Shown here in pieces: positions 14,919-22,539 of a stretch of DNA of 43,879 nucleotides. The notes beneath the pieces are model-generated. The model worked only from the letters and a program-made list of their open reading frames with translations. It ran no database searches and had not been told where the DNA came from. How positions within the stretch are numbered: the first letter of the stretch is position 1; every line of letters starts with the position of its first letter. This DNA comes from an uncultured Ruminiclostridium sp. (lineage in GTDB: Bacteria; Bacillota; Clostridia; Oscillospirales; Ruminococcaceae): contig CANQKE010000021.1 of the NCBI GenBank assembly GCA_947624435.1, forward strand, positions 1-43,879. Reading direction: 5' to 3'. The position numbers and the translations under genes were made by a program.

Positions 14919-15785
14919 ATGTCAATTTCAAACATAGGCTTTATCGGAGCGGGAAAGGTCGGCTTTTCTTTGGGAAAGCTGTTCGCCGAAAACGGCGTTC
15001 CGGTGACCGGCTACTACAGCAGGCGCCGAGTATCGTCAAAAGAGGCGGCACTATTTACCGGCACAAAACAATATTTAAGTATTGAAGAATTGATCCGTGA
15101 CAGCGATGTTATCTTCCTGACAGTACCGGACGGGGAAATACTCCCGGTATATATGTCGCTAAGGCGTTTTGAGATAGCCGACAAGTCAATATGCCATTGC
15201 AGCGGCGCTCTGACGGTATCGGACGCTTTTCCCGATATCGAAAGCTATGCCGCGCAGGGTTTTGCAATACATCCGTTGTATCCTTTCAGTGATAAATTCA
15301 CCGCGTATAAAGGGCTGACGGATGCGTTTTTTTGTATAGAAGACCGTTCCGGAGCGAAGCAGTGGGAAGAATTTTTCGCAGGGCTTAATATCAGGACGAA
15401 AATCATAGCTCCCGAAAGCAAAGCGCGCTACCATGCCGCCTGCTCTATCGTATCTAACGCGGTCTGCGCGCTTGCCGAAACCGGAACGCAGCTGCTTAAA
15501 GACTGCGGGTTTGACGAGCGCGAGGCTTTAGACGCGCTGGCTCCGCTGATGGAAAGCAATCTTAAAAACATACTGCAAAGCGGCGCGGCGGCCGCCCTTA
15601 CCGGTCCGGTGGAAAGGTGCGATACCCTCACGGTGAAAAAGCAGCTCGGCGCAATTTCCGACCCGCTCGATAAGGAGCTGTACCGGCTTTGCTGTCTTAA
15701 AATGATAACTGTAGCTAAAAGGAAAAATCCCGACAGGGACTATTCAACGCTTGTTTCGTATCTTGAAAAGGAGGAAGAATTATGA
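14919..15785 (+). CDS. panG: Rossmann/DUF2520 protein, probable ketopantoate reductase PanG
   Basis: The 288-residue protein opens with an NAD(P)-binding Rossmann motif, NIGFIGAGKVG (5-15). The C-terminal half is DUF2520-like, with YHAACSIVSNAVCAL and an all-helical tail. It is unrelated in sequence to PanE, but PanG of Francisella and relatives, a ketopantoate reductase, belongs to this Rossmann/DUF2520 group. The neighbours panB, panC, panD, coaBC and coaX leave only the ketopantoate reduction unfilled, so this assignment fits well. It starts with AGGGTGATG upstream and its TGA overlaps the ATG of panB (ATGA). The alternative is another 2-hydroxy-acid type dehydrogenase. Confidence 0.8.
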   Translation: MSISNIGFIGAGKVGFSLGKLFAENGVPVTGYYSRRRVSSKEAALFTGTKQYLSIEELIRDSDVIFLTVPDGEILPVYMSLRRFEIADKSICHCSGALTVSDAFPDIESYAAQGFAIHPLYPFSDKFTAYKGLTDAFFCIEDRSGAKQWEEFFAGLNIRTKIIAPESKARYHAACSIVSNAVCALAETGTQLLKDCGFDEREALDALAPLMESNLKNILQSGAAAALTGPVERCDTLTVKKQLGAISDPLDKELYRLCCLKMITVAKRKNPDRDYSTLVSYLEKEEEL

Positions 15786-16642
15786 CAAAAAATACCACCG
15801 CCACGCTCGCCGAGATGAAGCTGCGGGGCGAAAAAATATCTCAGCTCACCTGCTACGATTACACTACCGCACGGCTTGTAGACGCGGCGGGGATAAATAC
15901 TGTTCTGGTAGGCGACAGCCTCGGCATGACCATGCAGGGGTATGACACTACTCTTCCGGTGACGCTGGACGAGATGATAATATACGGCCGCAGCGTGGTT
16001 CGCGGCTGCAAAAACGCCTTTGTCATAATGGATATGCCGTTCATGAGCTATCAGGCGTCGGCCGAGCAGGCGTTAATAAGCGCGGGACGGCTTATTAAGG
16101 AGACCGGTGCAAACGCCGTAAAGCTGGAGGGCGGCGCGGCGGTCTGCAATCAGATAAAGGCGATAACCGACGCGGGCATACCGGTCTGCGCCCATATAGG
16201 AATGACTCCCCAGTCGGTGAACGCTTTCGGAGGGTTCAAGGTGCAGGGCAAGGGTGAGGAAAACGCCCGCAGGGTGCTTGACGACGCGCTCGCCGTGCAG
16301 GAGGCCGGAGCGTTCATGGTGGTACTGGAATGCGTACCGCCAAAGCTCGCGGCACTTATCACCAAAAAGGTAAAGATGATAACGATAGGCATAGGCGCGG
16401 GCGCGGGCTGCGACGGTCAGGTACTGGTATATCAGGATATGCTGGGCATGACCGACGGCGGTGCTCCGAAATTTGTAAAATGCTTTTCCGAAATAGGCAA
16501 AGCGATGACCGAGGCGTTTTCGGCGTATGATAAAGCCGTCAAGTCCGGCAGCTTTCCCGCCGAGGAAAACACCTACGCAAAAAGCGACTGCTCGGAGGAA
16601 TTTTTGGCAAGTCTTGACAAAGAATACAGTGACGAGGAGTGA
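15782..16642 (+). CDS. panB: Ketopantoate hydroxymethyltransferase
   Basis: The 286-residue protein matches PanB in length and motifs: QLTCYDYTTARL, the metal and substrate site VLVGDSLGM, GYDTTLPVTLDEM, VKLEGG, and the GIGAGAGCDGQVLV loop with QDMLGM. It adds a hydroxymethyl group from methylene-tetrahydrofolate to ketoisovalerate. Its ATG overlaps the panG stop (4 bp). GAAAAGGAGGAAG is the ribosome site. Confidence 0.97.
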   Translation: MTKNTTATLAEMKLRGEKISQLTCYDYTTARLVDAAGINTVLVGDSLGMTMQGYDTTLPVTLDEMIIYGRSVVRGCKNAFVIMDMPFMSYQASAEQALISAGRLIKETGANAVKLEGGAAVCNQIKAITDAGIPVCAHIGMTPQSVNAFGGFKVQGKGEENARRVLDDALAVQEAGAFMVVLECVPPKLAALITKKVKMITIGIGAGAGCDGQVLVYQDMLGMTDGGAPKFVKCFSEIGKAMTEAFSAYDKAVKSGSFPAEENTYAKSDCSEEFLASLDKEYSDEE

Positions 16643-16647
16643 TCGAT

Positions 16648-17496
16648 ATGATAATAGCAACTACGATAGCTCAGGTTCGTGAGCAGGTCTCAAAATGGAA
16701 AGCACAGGGGCTTACCGTCGGACTGGTGCCGACGATGGGCTATCTGCACGAGGGACACGCAAGCCTTGTAAGCAAGGCGGTTTCCCAGTGCGACCGCGTG
16801 GTGGTATCCGATTTTGTAAACCCCACCCAGTTTGCCCCTGGTGAGGATCTGGAGGCTTATCCGAGGGATTTCGAGCATGACTGTGCTTTACTTCGTCAGC
16901 ACGGCGCGGACATGGTGTTTTACCCGTCGGTGGAGGAAATGTACGAGCCGGACGCCGCGACCTATGTAGAGATACTTTCGGATATGCCGAAAATGCTCTG
17001 CGGCAAGACCCGCCCGACGCATTTTCGCGGAGTATGCACCGTCGTCGCAAAGCTGTTTAATATCGTAACTCCGGACAGGGCGTATTTCGGGCAGAAAGAC
17101 GCTCAGCAGCTTGCGATAATACGCCGTATGGTACGGGATATGTCCTACGGCATAGAGATAGTGGGCTGCCCTATCGTAAGAGAGCCGGACGGTCTGGCAA
17201 AATCCTCCCGCAATACTTATCTTAACAGCGAGGAGCGGCAGGCGGCGTTGGTGCTCCATAAAGCTCTGCTGCTCGGTCAGAAAATGATAAGAGAGGGCGA
17301 GCATGACGCGGCAAAGGTAATATCCGCCATGACCGAATTGATAGAAAAAGAGCCGCTCGCCCGTATAGATTACGTAAGCGCGGTAAACGGCGTTACCATG
17401 CTGCCGGTAGATGAGCTTCAAAACGGCGTACTGATGGCGATGGCGGTATATATCGGAAAGACCCGCCTTATAGACAATTTTACCGTAGGAGAATAA
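16648..17496 (+). CDS. panC: Pantothenate synthetase
   Basis: From the ATG at 16648 the protein has 282 residues. It joins pantoate and beta-alanine using ATP. Family signatures are VPTMGYLHEGHASLV (HIGH-like ATP site), FVNPTQFAPGED, FGQKDAQQL and the KMSKS-like KSSRNTYL. The ATG is 8 nt from GAGGAG; a GTG at 16639 overlapping the panB stop is less likely. The stop codon is immediately followed by the tandem 123-bp repeats that separate it from panD. Confidence 0.96.
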   Translation: MIIATTIAQVREQVSKWKAQGLTVGLVPTMGYLHEGHASLVSKAVSQCDRVVVSDFVNPTQFAPGEDLEAYPRDFEHDCALLRQHGADMVFYPSVEEMYEPDAATYVEILSDMPKMLCGKTRPTHFRGVCTVVAKLFNIVTPDRAYFGQKDAQQLAIIRRMVRDMSYGIEIVGCPIVREPDGLAKSSRNTYLNSEERQAALVLHKALLLGQKMIREGEHDAAKVISAMTELIEKEPLARIDYVSAVNGVTMLPVDELQNGVLMAMAVYIGKTRLIDNFTVGE

Positions 17497-17497
17497 G

Positions 17498-17962
17498 TCT
17501 GAAAAAATAAATTTTTCAGACTGTGAGTTTTGCGCTTTGCTGAATACGGTCAGCAATTTTGCTTCGCAAAACCGCACAAAACTCGAAAGGAGAGATGCTT
17601 GCTTCGCAAGCATGATTAAATCTGAAAAAATAAATTTTTCAGACTGTGAGTTTTGCGCTTTGCTGAATACGGTCAGCAATTTTGCTTCGCAAAACCGCAC
17701 AAAACTCGAAAGGAGAGATGCTTGCTTCGCAAGCATGATTAAATCTGAAAAAATAAATTTTTCAGACTGTGAGTTTTGCGCTTTGCTGAATACGGTCAGC
17801 AATTTTGCTTTGCAAAACCGCACAAAACTCGAAAGGAGAGATGCTTGCTTCGCAAGCATGATTAAGTCTGAAAAAATAAATTTTTCAGACTGTGAGTTTT
17901 GCGCTTTGCTGAGTACGGTCAACAATTTTGCTTTGCAAAACCGCACAAAACTCGAAAGGAGA
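17498..17962 (+). repeat. Tandem 123-bp repeat between panC and panD (three full units and one partial)
   Basis: Units start at 17498, 17621, 17744 and 17867; the last stops after about 95 bp. Each unit contains a palindrome TCTGAAAAA-(TAA)-TTTTTCAGA, a second inverted pair around GCAATTTTGC/GCAAAACCGC, the ribosome site GAAAGGAGAG and a hairpin ATGCTTGC-TTC-GCAAGCAT. The hairpin codes for a six-codon peptide (ATG CTT GCT TCG CAA GCA TGA) whose TGA overlaps a second ATG. Because 123 is a multiple of three, frames run open through all copies on both strands, but these are not genes. The partial last unit supplies the ribosome site for panD. A diverged copy lies at 4647-4762. Confidence 0.95.
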
Positions 17963-17964
17963 TA

Positions 17965-18369
17965 ATGATCATAACAATGACCGTTACCATGCTTAAAAGC
18001 AAAATACACCGTGCCGCCGTTACCGAGGCGGATATAGATTATATCGGCTCCGTTACGGTGGACAGCCTGCTGCTTGACGCGGCGGGGATACTGGAATATG
18101 AAAAGGTGCTGGTCGCCGACGTCGACAACGGCGCTCGGCTTGAGACCTACACGATAGCGGGAGCGCCCGGCTCCGGCATTATCTGTCTTAACGGCGCGGC
18201 GGCGTGGCATTTTAACGTCGGCGATAAAGTGATAATAATGGCGTTTGCCGACATGACCGAGCAAGAGGCACGCGCTCATCGTCCCAAGGTGGTATTTGTG
18301 GACGAAGAGAACCGTATCGCCCGCATTACCGAATACGAAAAGCACGGCAGGTTAGAAGAGCTCGACTGA
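17965..18369 (+). CDS. panD: Aspartate 1-decarboxylase (pyruvoyl type)
   Basis: The protein is a PanD of 134 residues from the ATG at 17965. It makes beta-alanine from aspartate. [20 protein letters not shown] precedes Ser29, the residue that self-cleaves after Gly28 to form the pyruvoyl cofactor. [19 protein letters not shown] is the other family signature. The start is ambiguous: the ATG at 17965 is only 3 nt from GGAG, while the ATG at 17977 (MTVTMLKSK) matches the usual PanD N-terminus but is 15 nt away. The ribosome site belongs to the truncated last 123-bp repeat, so repeat insertion probably rebuilt the start region. Confidence 0.95.
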   Translation: MIITMTVTMLKSKIHRAAVTEADIDYIGSVTVDSLLLDAAGILEYEKVLVADVDNGARLETYTIAGAPGSGIICLNGAAAWHFNVGDKVIIMAFADMTEQEARAHRPKVVFVDEENRIARITEYEKHGRLEELD

Positions 18370-18380
18370 AAGGGAAAATT

Positions 18381-19580
18381 ATGAACGGTCTTAAAGGAAA
18401 ATGTATCGTAGTCGGCGTTACCGGAGGGATAGCGGCTTACAAAGCGGCGGGCGTTGTCAGCGCGCTGCATAAGGCAGGCGCTCAGTTACACGTGATAATG
18501 ACAAAAAACGCGACGGAATTTGTCACCCCGCTGACCTTTGAAACGCTGAGCGGCAACCGCTGTATCACCGACACCTTCGCGCGGGACTATCAGTTCGACG
18601 TTGCCCACGTTTCGCTTGCAAAGGCGGCCGACCTTATTCTTATCGCCCCCGCCACCGCAAATGTCATCGCAAAGTTAGCGCACGGTATCGCGGACGATAT
18701 GCTTACCACCACGGTGCTTGCCGCTAAATGTCCTAAGCTGATAGCTCCGGCGATGAATACCGCCATGCTGGAAAATCCGATAACCAAGGACAATATAAAA
18801 ACGCTTATAAAATACGGCTTTGAGATAATACCGCCGGACAGCGGAATGCTAGCCTGCGGAGATACAGGCAGCGGCAGGCTTCCCCATCAGCAGGTCATGC
18901 TGGACTATATCGAGCTTAAGCTTAAAAGAGAAAAAACGCTTGCGGGAAAACATGTTACCGTTACCGCAGGACCTACCCGCGAGGACATCGATCCGGTGCG
19001 GTTCATCACCAATCACAGCAGCGGAAAAATGGGCTATGCTATAGCGCGCGAGGCGGTCTTAAGAGGCGCGCAGGTAACGCTTATATCCGGCAAAACCGCC
19101 TTGCCGCCGGTAAGATTTGCAAAAAATACCGAAGCCGTTTCGGCGGCGGATATGCTTTGCGAGGTGCAAAAAGCATTGCCCGAGACCGATATACTTATAA
19201 TGTGCGCCGCCGTGGCGGATTACCGTCCGGCAAATATCGCCGAAAACAAAATAAAAAAGTCCGACAACATGAACGTATTGCCGCTTGAACGCACCGAGGA
19301 CATTCTTTCTTGGGTGGCAAAAAACCGCCATGACGATATGTTCGTCTGCGGCTTTTCAATGGAGACCCGCGACCTTTTGGAAAGCTCCCGCAAAAAGCTA
19401 AACGATAAAAAACTTGATATGATAGCGGCTAACGACCTTAATACTCCCGGTGCGGGCTTTGCCGGAGATACTAATGTGCTTACCGTGATAACGCCGGACA
19501 GCTGCACCGAGCTGCCGCTTATGAGCAAGGACGACGCGGCGGCAAAGCTGCTGGATATGATAGAACAGCACATCAAATGA
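18381..19580 (+). CDS. coaBC: Bifunctional phosphopantothenoylcysteine decarboxylase/synthetase
   Basis: The 399-residue protein has the flavin decarboxylase half (CoaC, about 1-185: GVTGGIAAYKAA, TFETLSGNR, DVAHVSLAKAAD, APAMNTAMLENP, and the active-site Cys in LACGDTGSGRL). The synthetase half (CoaB) has TAGPTREDIDPVRFITNHSS, AAVADYRP and KIKKS. It turns 4'-phosphopantothenate and cysteine into 4'-phosphopantetheine. It follows panD by 11 nt and precedes coaX by 10 nt. Confidence 0.97.
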   Translation: MNGLKGKCIVVGVTGGIAAYKAAGVVSALHKAGAQLHVIMTKNATEFVTPLTFETLSGNRCITDTFARDYQFDVAHVSLAKAADLILIAPATANVIAKLAHGIADDMLTTTVLAAKCPKLIAPAMNTAMLENPITKDNIKTLIKYGFEIIPPDSGMLACGDTGSGRLPHQQVMLDYIELKLKREKTLAGKHVTVTAGPTREDIDPVRFITNHSSGKMGYAIAREAVLRGAQVTLISGKTALPPVRFAKNTEAVSAADMLCEVQKALPETDILIMCAAVADYRPANIAENKIKKSDNMNVLPLERTEDILSWVAKNRHDDMFVCGFSMETRDLLESSRKKLNDKKLDMIAANDLNTPGAGFAGDTNVLTVITPDSCTELPLMSKDDAAAKLLDMIEQHIK

Positions 19581-19590
19581 AAGGAACGCC

Positions 19591-20370
19591 ATGATCCTGA
19601 CGATAGATATTGGAAATACTACAATACGCTTTTGCGGTCTGACGCCAAATAGCGATAATTACGATGTAAGCTTTTCCGTTCGCACGGATACAGTCCGTTC
19701 CGACGATCAAAGCCGCTATTTTGATATGATACGCTCGGTGCTGGGTAAAGCGAACGTCGATATAAAAAGTATCGACGGCGCGGTGATATGCAGCGTAGTG
19801 CCCGATATTACCGCACCAATGCAGCAGTCTGTAAAAGCGCTTATAGGAAATTTTGCTGTCGAAGTAAACCAAAGCACCGCCGGTCTGGCGCTTGATCTTT
19901 CCGAACCGGAAAAAGTAGGCGCGGACAGACTGGCCGACGCGGTATGGGCGGCAAGGTGCTGTAAGCTTCCCGCGGTGACGGTGGATATGGGTACCGCCAC
20001 CACCTTTAACGTCATAGGAAAAGGTGGGGTATTTTTAGGCGGAGCTATCTGCGCGGGGATAAGCACGGGGCTTAATGCGCTTTGTGACCGCGCGGCGCAG
20101 CTTTCAAAGGTACAGCTTAAAACGCCGCCGCACGCGATAGGAAAAAATACCGAGGAATGTATGCTTTCCGGCGCGATATTCGGCGCTGCCGCCATGATAG
20201 ACGGGCTTACCGCAAGGATAGAGGAGGAGCTCGGCTGTCCGGTTTCGCTGATAATGACCGGCGGGCTTGCAAAATACGCCGAGCCGTTCGTTTCTCACCC
20301 GCATATAAGCGAGCCCGACCTTTTACCGAAAGGCATGGCGGATGTCTACTCTGCGGTAAAACAGCGATAA
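19591..20370 (+). CDS. coaX: Type III pantothenate kinase
   Basis: The 259-residue protein is CoaX of the ASKHA fold: DIGNTTIRFCG (6-16, phosphate 1), GADRLADAVWA, VDMGTATTFNV (phosphate 2 motif) and GGAICAGISTGLNAL. It phosphorylates pantothenate, the first step of CoA synthesis proper; this type is not inhibited by CoA. Being last in the operon, it completes the route to 4'-phosphopantetheine; only coaD and coaE are absent. AAAGGAACG is the ribosome site. Confidence 0.96.
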   Translation: MILTIDIGNTTIRFCGLTPNSDNYDVSFSVRTDTVRSDDQSRYFDMIRSVLGKANVDIKSIDGAVICSVVPDITAPMQQSVKALIGNFAVEVNQSTAGLALDLSEPEKVGADRLADAVWAARCCKLPAVTVDMGTATTFNVIGKGGVFLGGAICAGISTGLNALCDRAAQLSKVQLKTPPHAIGKNTEECMLSGAIFGAAAMIDGLTARIEEELGCPVSLIMTGGLAKYAEPFVSHPHISEPDLLPKGMADVYSAVKQR

Positions 20371-20397
20371 ATATGAAAAATCCGATCAAAAAACAAG

Positions 20398-20425
20398 ACC
20401 TGCTATGTTTTTATACATAACAGGT
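20398..20425. terminator. Terminator between coaX and ribU
   Basis: ACCTG(C)TATG (20398-20407) pairs with CATA(A)CAGGT (20416-20425), with one mismatch read on the plus strand and a G-U pair read on the minus strand. TATTTTTAC follows on the right and TTGTTTTTT on the left, so it probably serves both convergent genes. Confidence 0.7.
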
Positions 20426-20445
20426 TATTTTTACATATGCGGTAT

Positions 20446-21069
20446 TTATTTTCTGTAATACGAATTGAACACCGGTCGCAGCACTTTATAAAGCGGCAGA
20501 CAGATGGCCGACGCTATCAATCCTTTCACCAAAGTAAACGGAGTATTGAACATTAATATGCAGCCGAGCAGGCCGTCCACATTCGGATTTATGTCCTTAT
20601 ACATCTGAAGTATCGCCTCTATCGGCATTATGTTGGCATATATCGGATAGACTATAAAGTAATTTGTGACTATCGAAAGCGCCGCCATAAGCACGCTTCC
20701 GATAATGCAGCCGATTATCGCGCCTTTATAGGTGTTGAACTTTTTACCGATGATACCCGCGGATATTATCAGAAAGCAGCTCATCGCAAAATCCGCCAGC
20801 TCCCCTACTCCTCCGGTCATGGAAGAACCGAGATTGAGCAGCGCCTTTATCAGGCTTACAAAAACGCCGGATACCGGCCCCATGGTAAGCGCCGCAAGCA
20901 CCGCCGGAACATCCGAAAAGTCGTAGGTCAAAAACGTCGGCAATATCGGAATGCTGAATGAAAACATATACAGCACCGCGGATATTGCCGCAAGCATCGC
21001 GGTAAATACCAGTTTTCTGGTGTCAAAGAGCTTTCTTGTCCTTTCGGACTGAACTTGTGTTTTTTGCAT
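20446..21069 (-). CDS. ribU: ECF transporter S component for riboflavin
   Basis: From the ATG at 21069 the protein has 207 residues and six predicted membrane helices. KLVFTAMLAAISAVLYMFSF at the N-terminus and FLTYDFSDVPAVLAAL...GPVSGVFVSLIKALLN are typical of RibU S components. It binds riboflavin outside the cell and needs the shared ECF energy module coded elsewhere. The FMN riboswitch just upstream confirms the substrate. The start is set by GGAAAGGA 8 nt before this ATG; an earlier ATG at 21105 would fall between the terminator and the ribosome site. Confidence 0.93.
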   Translation of the reverse strand: MQKTQVQSERTRKLFDTRKLVFTAMLAAISAVLYMFSFSIPILPTFLTYDFSDVPAVLAALTMGPVSGVFVSLIKALLNLGSSMTGGVGELADFAMSCFLIISAGIIGKKFNTYKGAIIGCIIGSVLMAALSIVTNYFIVYPIYANIMPIEAILQMYKDINPNVDGLLGCILMFNTPFTLVKGLIASAICLPLYKVLRPVFNSYYRK

Positions 21070-21120
21070 AAAAATCATCCTTTCCGTAACTGTTTCTAAT
21101 GGCAAAAAATGATTTTTAAT

Positions 21121-21149
21121 AAAAATTGCCCTGTCAAAAACGACAGGGC
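21121..21149 (-). terminator. FMN riboswitch-controlled terminator
   Basis: GCCCTGTC (21128-21135) pairs perfectly with GACAGGGC (21142-21149). Read leftward it is followed by AATTTTT. It sits between the aptamer and ribU. Confidence 0.88.
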
Positions 21150-21209
21150 GTTATTTTTCAAAAGTGTGAGCCGTATGTATGGGATTTTACGGCAGCGCAT
21201 TTCTGATTC

Positions 21210-21312
21210 TTTCATCCGGACTATGACCGTCGGTTTCGGAATTTCACCGAATCAGCCCGAAAACGGGCGCGCGGACTATACCGCCGGTGGAGAATTTCAC
21301 TCCGCCCTGAAA
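21210..21312 (-). promoter_or_regulatory. FMN riboswitch (RFN element) controlling ribU
   Basis: Read leftward, the RFN landmarks are clear: TCAGGGCGGAGTGAAATTC, ACCGGCGGTATAGTCCGCG, GGTGAAATTCCGAAACCGAC and GGTCATAGTCCGGATGAAA. P1 pairs 21308-21312 with 21210-21214. FMN binding should favour the terminator at 21121-21149 and stop ribU expression. Confidence 0.97.
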
Positions 21313-21326
21313 CAGATTACGTTATT

Positions 21327-21355
21327 ATTATATTACTTAACTTCGGGTTTGTCAA
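21327..21355 (-). promoter_or_regulatory. ribU promoter embedded in the 3' end of the Fur-family gene
   Basis: Minus strand: TTGACA (21355-21350), 17-nt spacer, TATAAT (21332-21327). The -35 box lies within the last codons of the upstream Fur-family gene and the -10 box begins right after its stop. Confidence 0.78.
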
Positions 21356-21752
21356 TACCGTTTTTGTAATTTTCACATTTTTCCCGACAATCCCTGCAAA
21401 CGCCTTGTATGCCTATCTCGTAACGCGTCACCGCAAACCCGCATTCTTTGTCTATTCTTTCCTCTAACTGCGGCAATTCCGGCAGCTCGACGTCGAACAC
21501 CCCGCCGCATACCGTACATTCCATATGAAAATGCGGGTCGGTGCGTCCGTCAAATCTCACGCTGCCGTAGGGACTGCATATCTTTTTCAGCGCGCCTATC
21601 TCGGCGAGCTGATTAAGATTTCTGTATACCGTGCCGAGGCTTATGCGAGGATATTTCTCCCGTGCTACGTTGTAAACCTGCTCTGCGGTCGGGTGTATCG
21701 GATCGGACACCACAATGTCCAGTATACAGTTCCTCTGCTGAGAATAGTTCAC
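21333..21752 (-). CDS. Fur-family regulator, PerR-like
   Basis: The 139-residue protein has the winged helix (HPTAEQVYNVAREKYPRISL, GTVYRNLNQLAEIG), the metal-binding DPHFHMECTVCGGVFDVELP and a second zinc pair GVCRDCREKC. His in HPTAEQ, the DPHFH cluster and the Asp of FDVE match PerR rather than Fur, where Glu is usual at the last position. A peroxide-sensing role is likely but not proven. It is the second gene of an operon behind the radical SAM gene, 24 nt apart. The ribU promoter overlaps its 3' end. Confidence 0.85.
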   Translation of the reverse strand: MNYSQQRNCILDIVVSDPIHPTAEQVYNVAREKYPRISLGTVYRNLNQLAEIGALKKICSPYGSVRFDGRTDPHFHMECTVCGGVFDVELPELPQLEERIDKECGFAVTRYEIGIQGVCRDCREKCENYKNGIDKPEVK

Positions 21753-21776
21753 AAAGCTCTCCTTTCGCTTTATTTA

Positions 21777-22394
21777 TCAGGTGTAGCTTTCGTTGTCGGT
21801 GACGTTATGCCTTATCCTAAGCGGGATATGCAGATCGTCCGCGAGCTTTTGACACTCGGCTATCTGCTTTTCGCTGATAACATCCACCACCGTAAAGGTC
21901 ACGTCGCCCACAATGGATTTTGCCAGCAGCGCAAAGCTTATCATCGAATGATATGCCGGCAGACCGAACGCGGGCTGGGTCACTTCATAATAAGAATCCG
22001 CGTCGGGCGCGTTAAGGCTTACCGAGATACTATCTATTATGTACCTCATGGAATAAACGTCGAACGCCGGATCGATAAGATTGACAAGTCCGTTTGTATT
22101 TATCCTTATCTTCATATCGCTGACGCGCTTTACATGACGCGCTACGTCCATCAGCACGTCCGCCCTTTCCATAGGCTCTCCGTAACCGCAGAACACCAGC
22201 TCGTTCATGCCCTCTTTGTCAAACTCGTCAAACGCCTTGATTATCTCTTCCGTCGTCGGTTCGCGCTCTAACCAGAGGCTGTCGCTGTCGCCTACTCCGT
22301 CACCGTTCTTCCTTAAACAGAAAACGCACGCGCAAGGGCAGCGGTTGGTAATGTTCGCATACAGTTTTCCCTGAAACTTATAGAATATAGTCAT
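21777..22394 (-). CDS. Radical SAM protein of the TatD-associated type
   Basis: The 205-residue protein has LYANITNRCPCACVFC with the CX3CX2C cluster Cys19, Cys23, Cys26, then FCGYGEPMERADVL (GEP motif) and IRINTNGLVNL. The NRCPC start and short length fit the group usually coded beside tatD nucleases (TIGR04038-like). It carries a 4Fe-4S cluster and cleaves SAM; the substrate is unknown. No tatD gene is adjacent here. Instead it forms an operon with the PerR-like regulator, which is unusual for the group. Confidence 0.82.
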   Translation of the reverse strand: MTIFYKFQGKLYANITNRCPCACVFCLRKNGDGVGDSDSLWLEREPTTEEIIKAFDEFDKEGMNELVFCGYGEPMERADVLMDVARHVKRVSDMKIRINTNGLVNLIDPAFDVYSMRYIIDSISVSLNAPDADSYYEVTQPAFGLPAYHSMISFALLAKSIVGDVTFTVVDVISEKQIAECQKLADDLHIPLRIRHNVTDNESYT

Positions 22395-22411
22395 AATTTC
22401 TCCTTAAAAAC

Positions 22412-22463
22412 GATAACAATTCTTATCTTAAAACAGTATATCACTTTTTGCCAAAATAGTCAA
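22412..22463 (-). promoter_or_regulatory. Promoter and candidate PerR/Fur-type operator of the radical SAM-PerR operon
   Basis: Minus strand: TTGACT (22463-22458), 17-nt spacer, TATACT (22440-22435). Just downstream, GATAAGAATTGTTATC (22427-22412) is an inverted repeat of GATAA/TTATC arms, close to the style of Fur-family boxes. This position suits autoregulation. Confidence 0.6.
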
Positions 22464-22505
22464 GTAAAATCCTGACACTATACATCTTAATATGTCGAAA
22501 AACAA

Positions 22506-22534
22506 AAGACCGCATTGTTATCCAAAGCGGTCTT
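22506..22534 (-). terminator. Terminator of the first lipoprotein gene
   Basis: AAGACCGC (22506-22513) pairs with GCGGTCTT (22527-22534). Read leftward it is followed by TTGTTTTT. Confidence 0.8.
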
Positions 22535-22539
22535 TATGT

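Noticed and set aside
17537-17965. Rightward open frame through the 123-bp repeats
   Set aside because: A by-product of repeat length; the only plausible translated pieces are the six-codon peptides.
16888-18345. A 485-codon leftward open frame across panC, the repeats and panD
   Set aside because: It is the antisense of panC and panD joined through repeats whose length is a multiple of three; no ribosome site.
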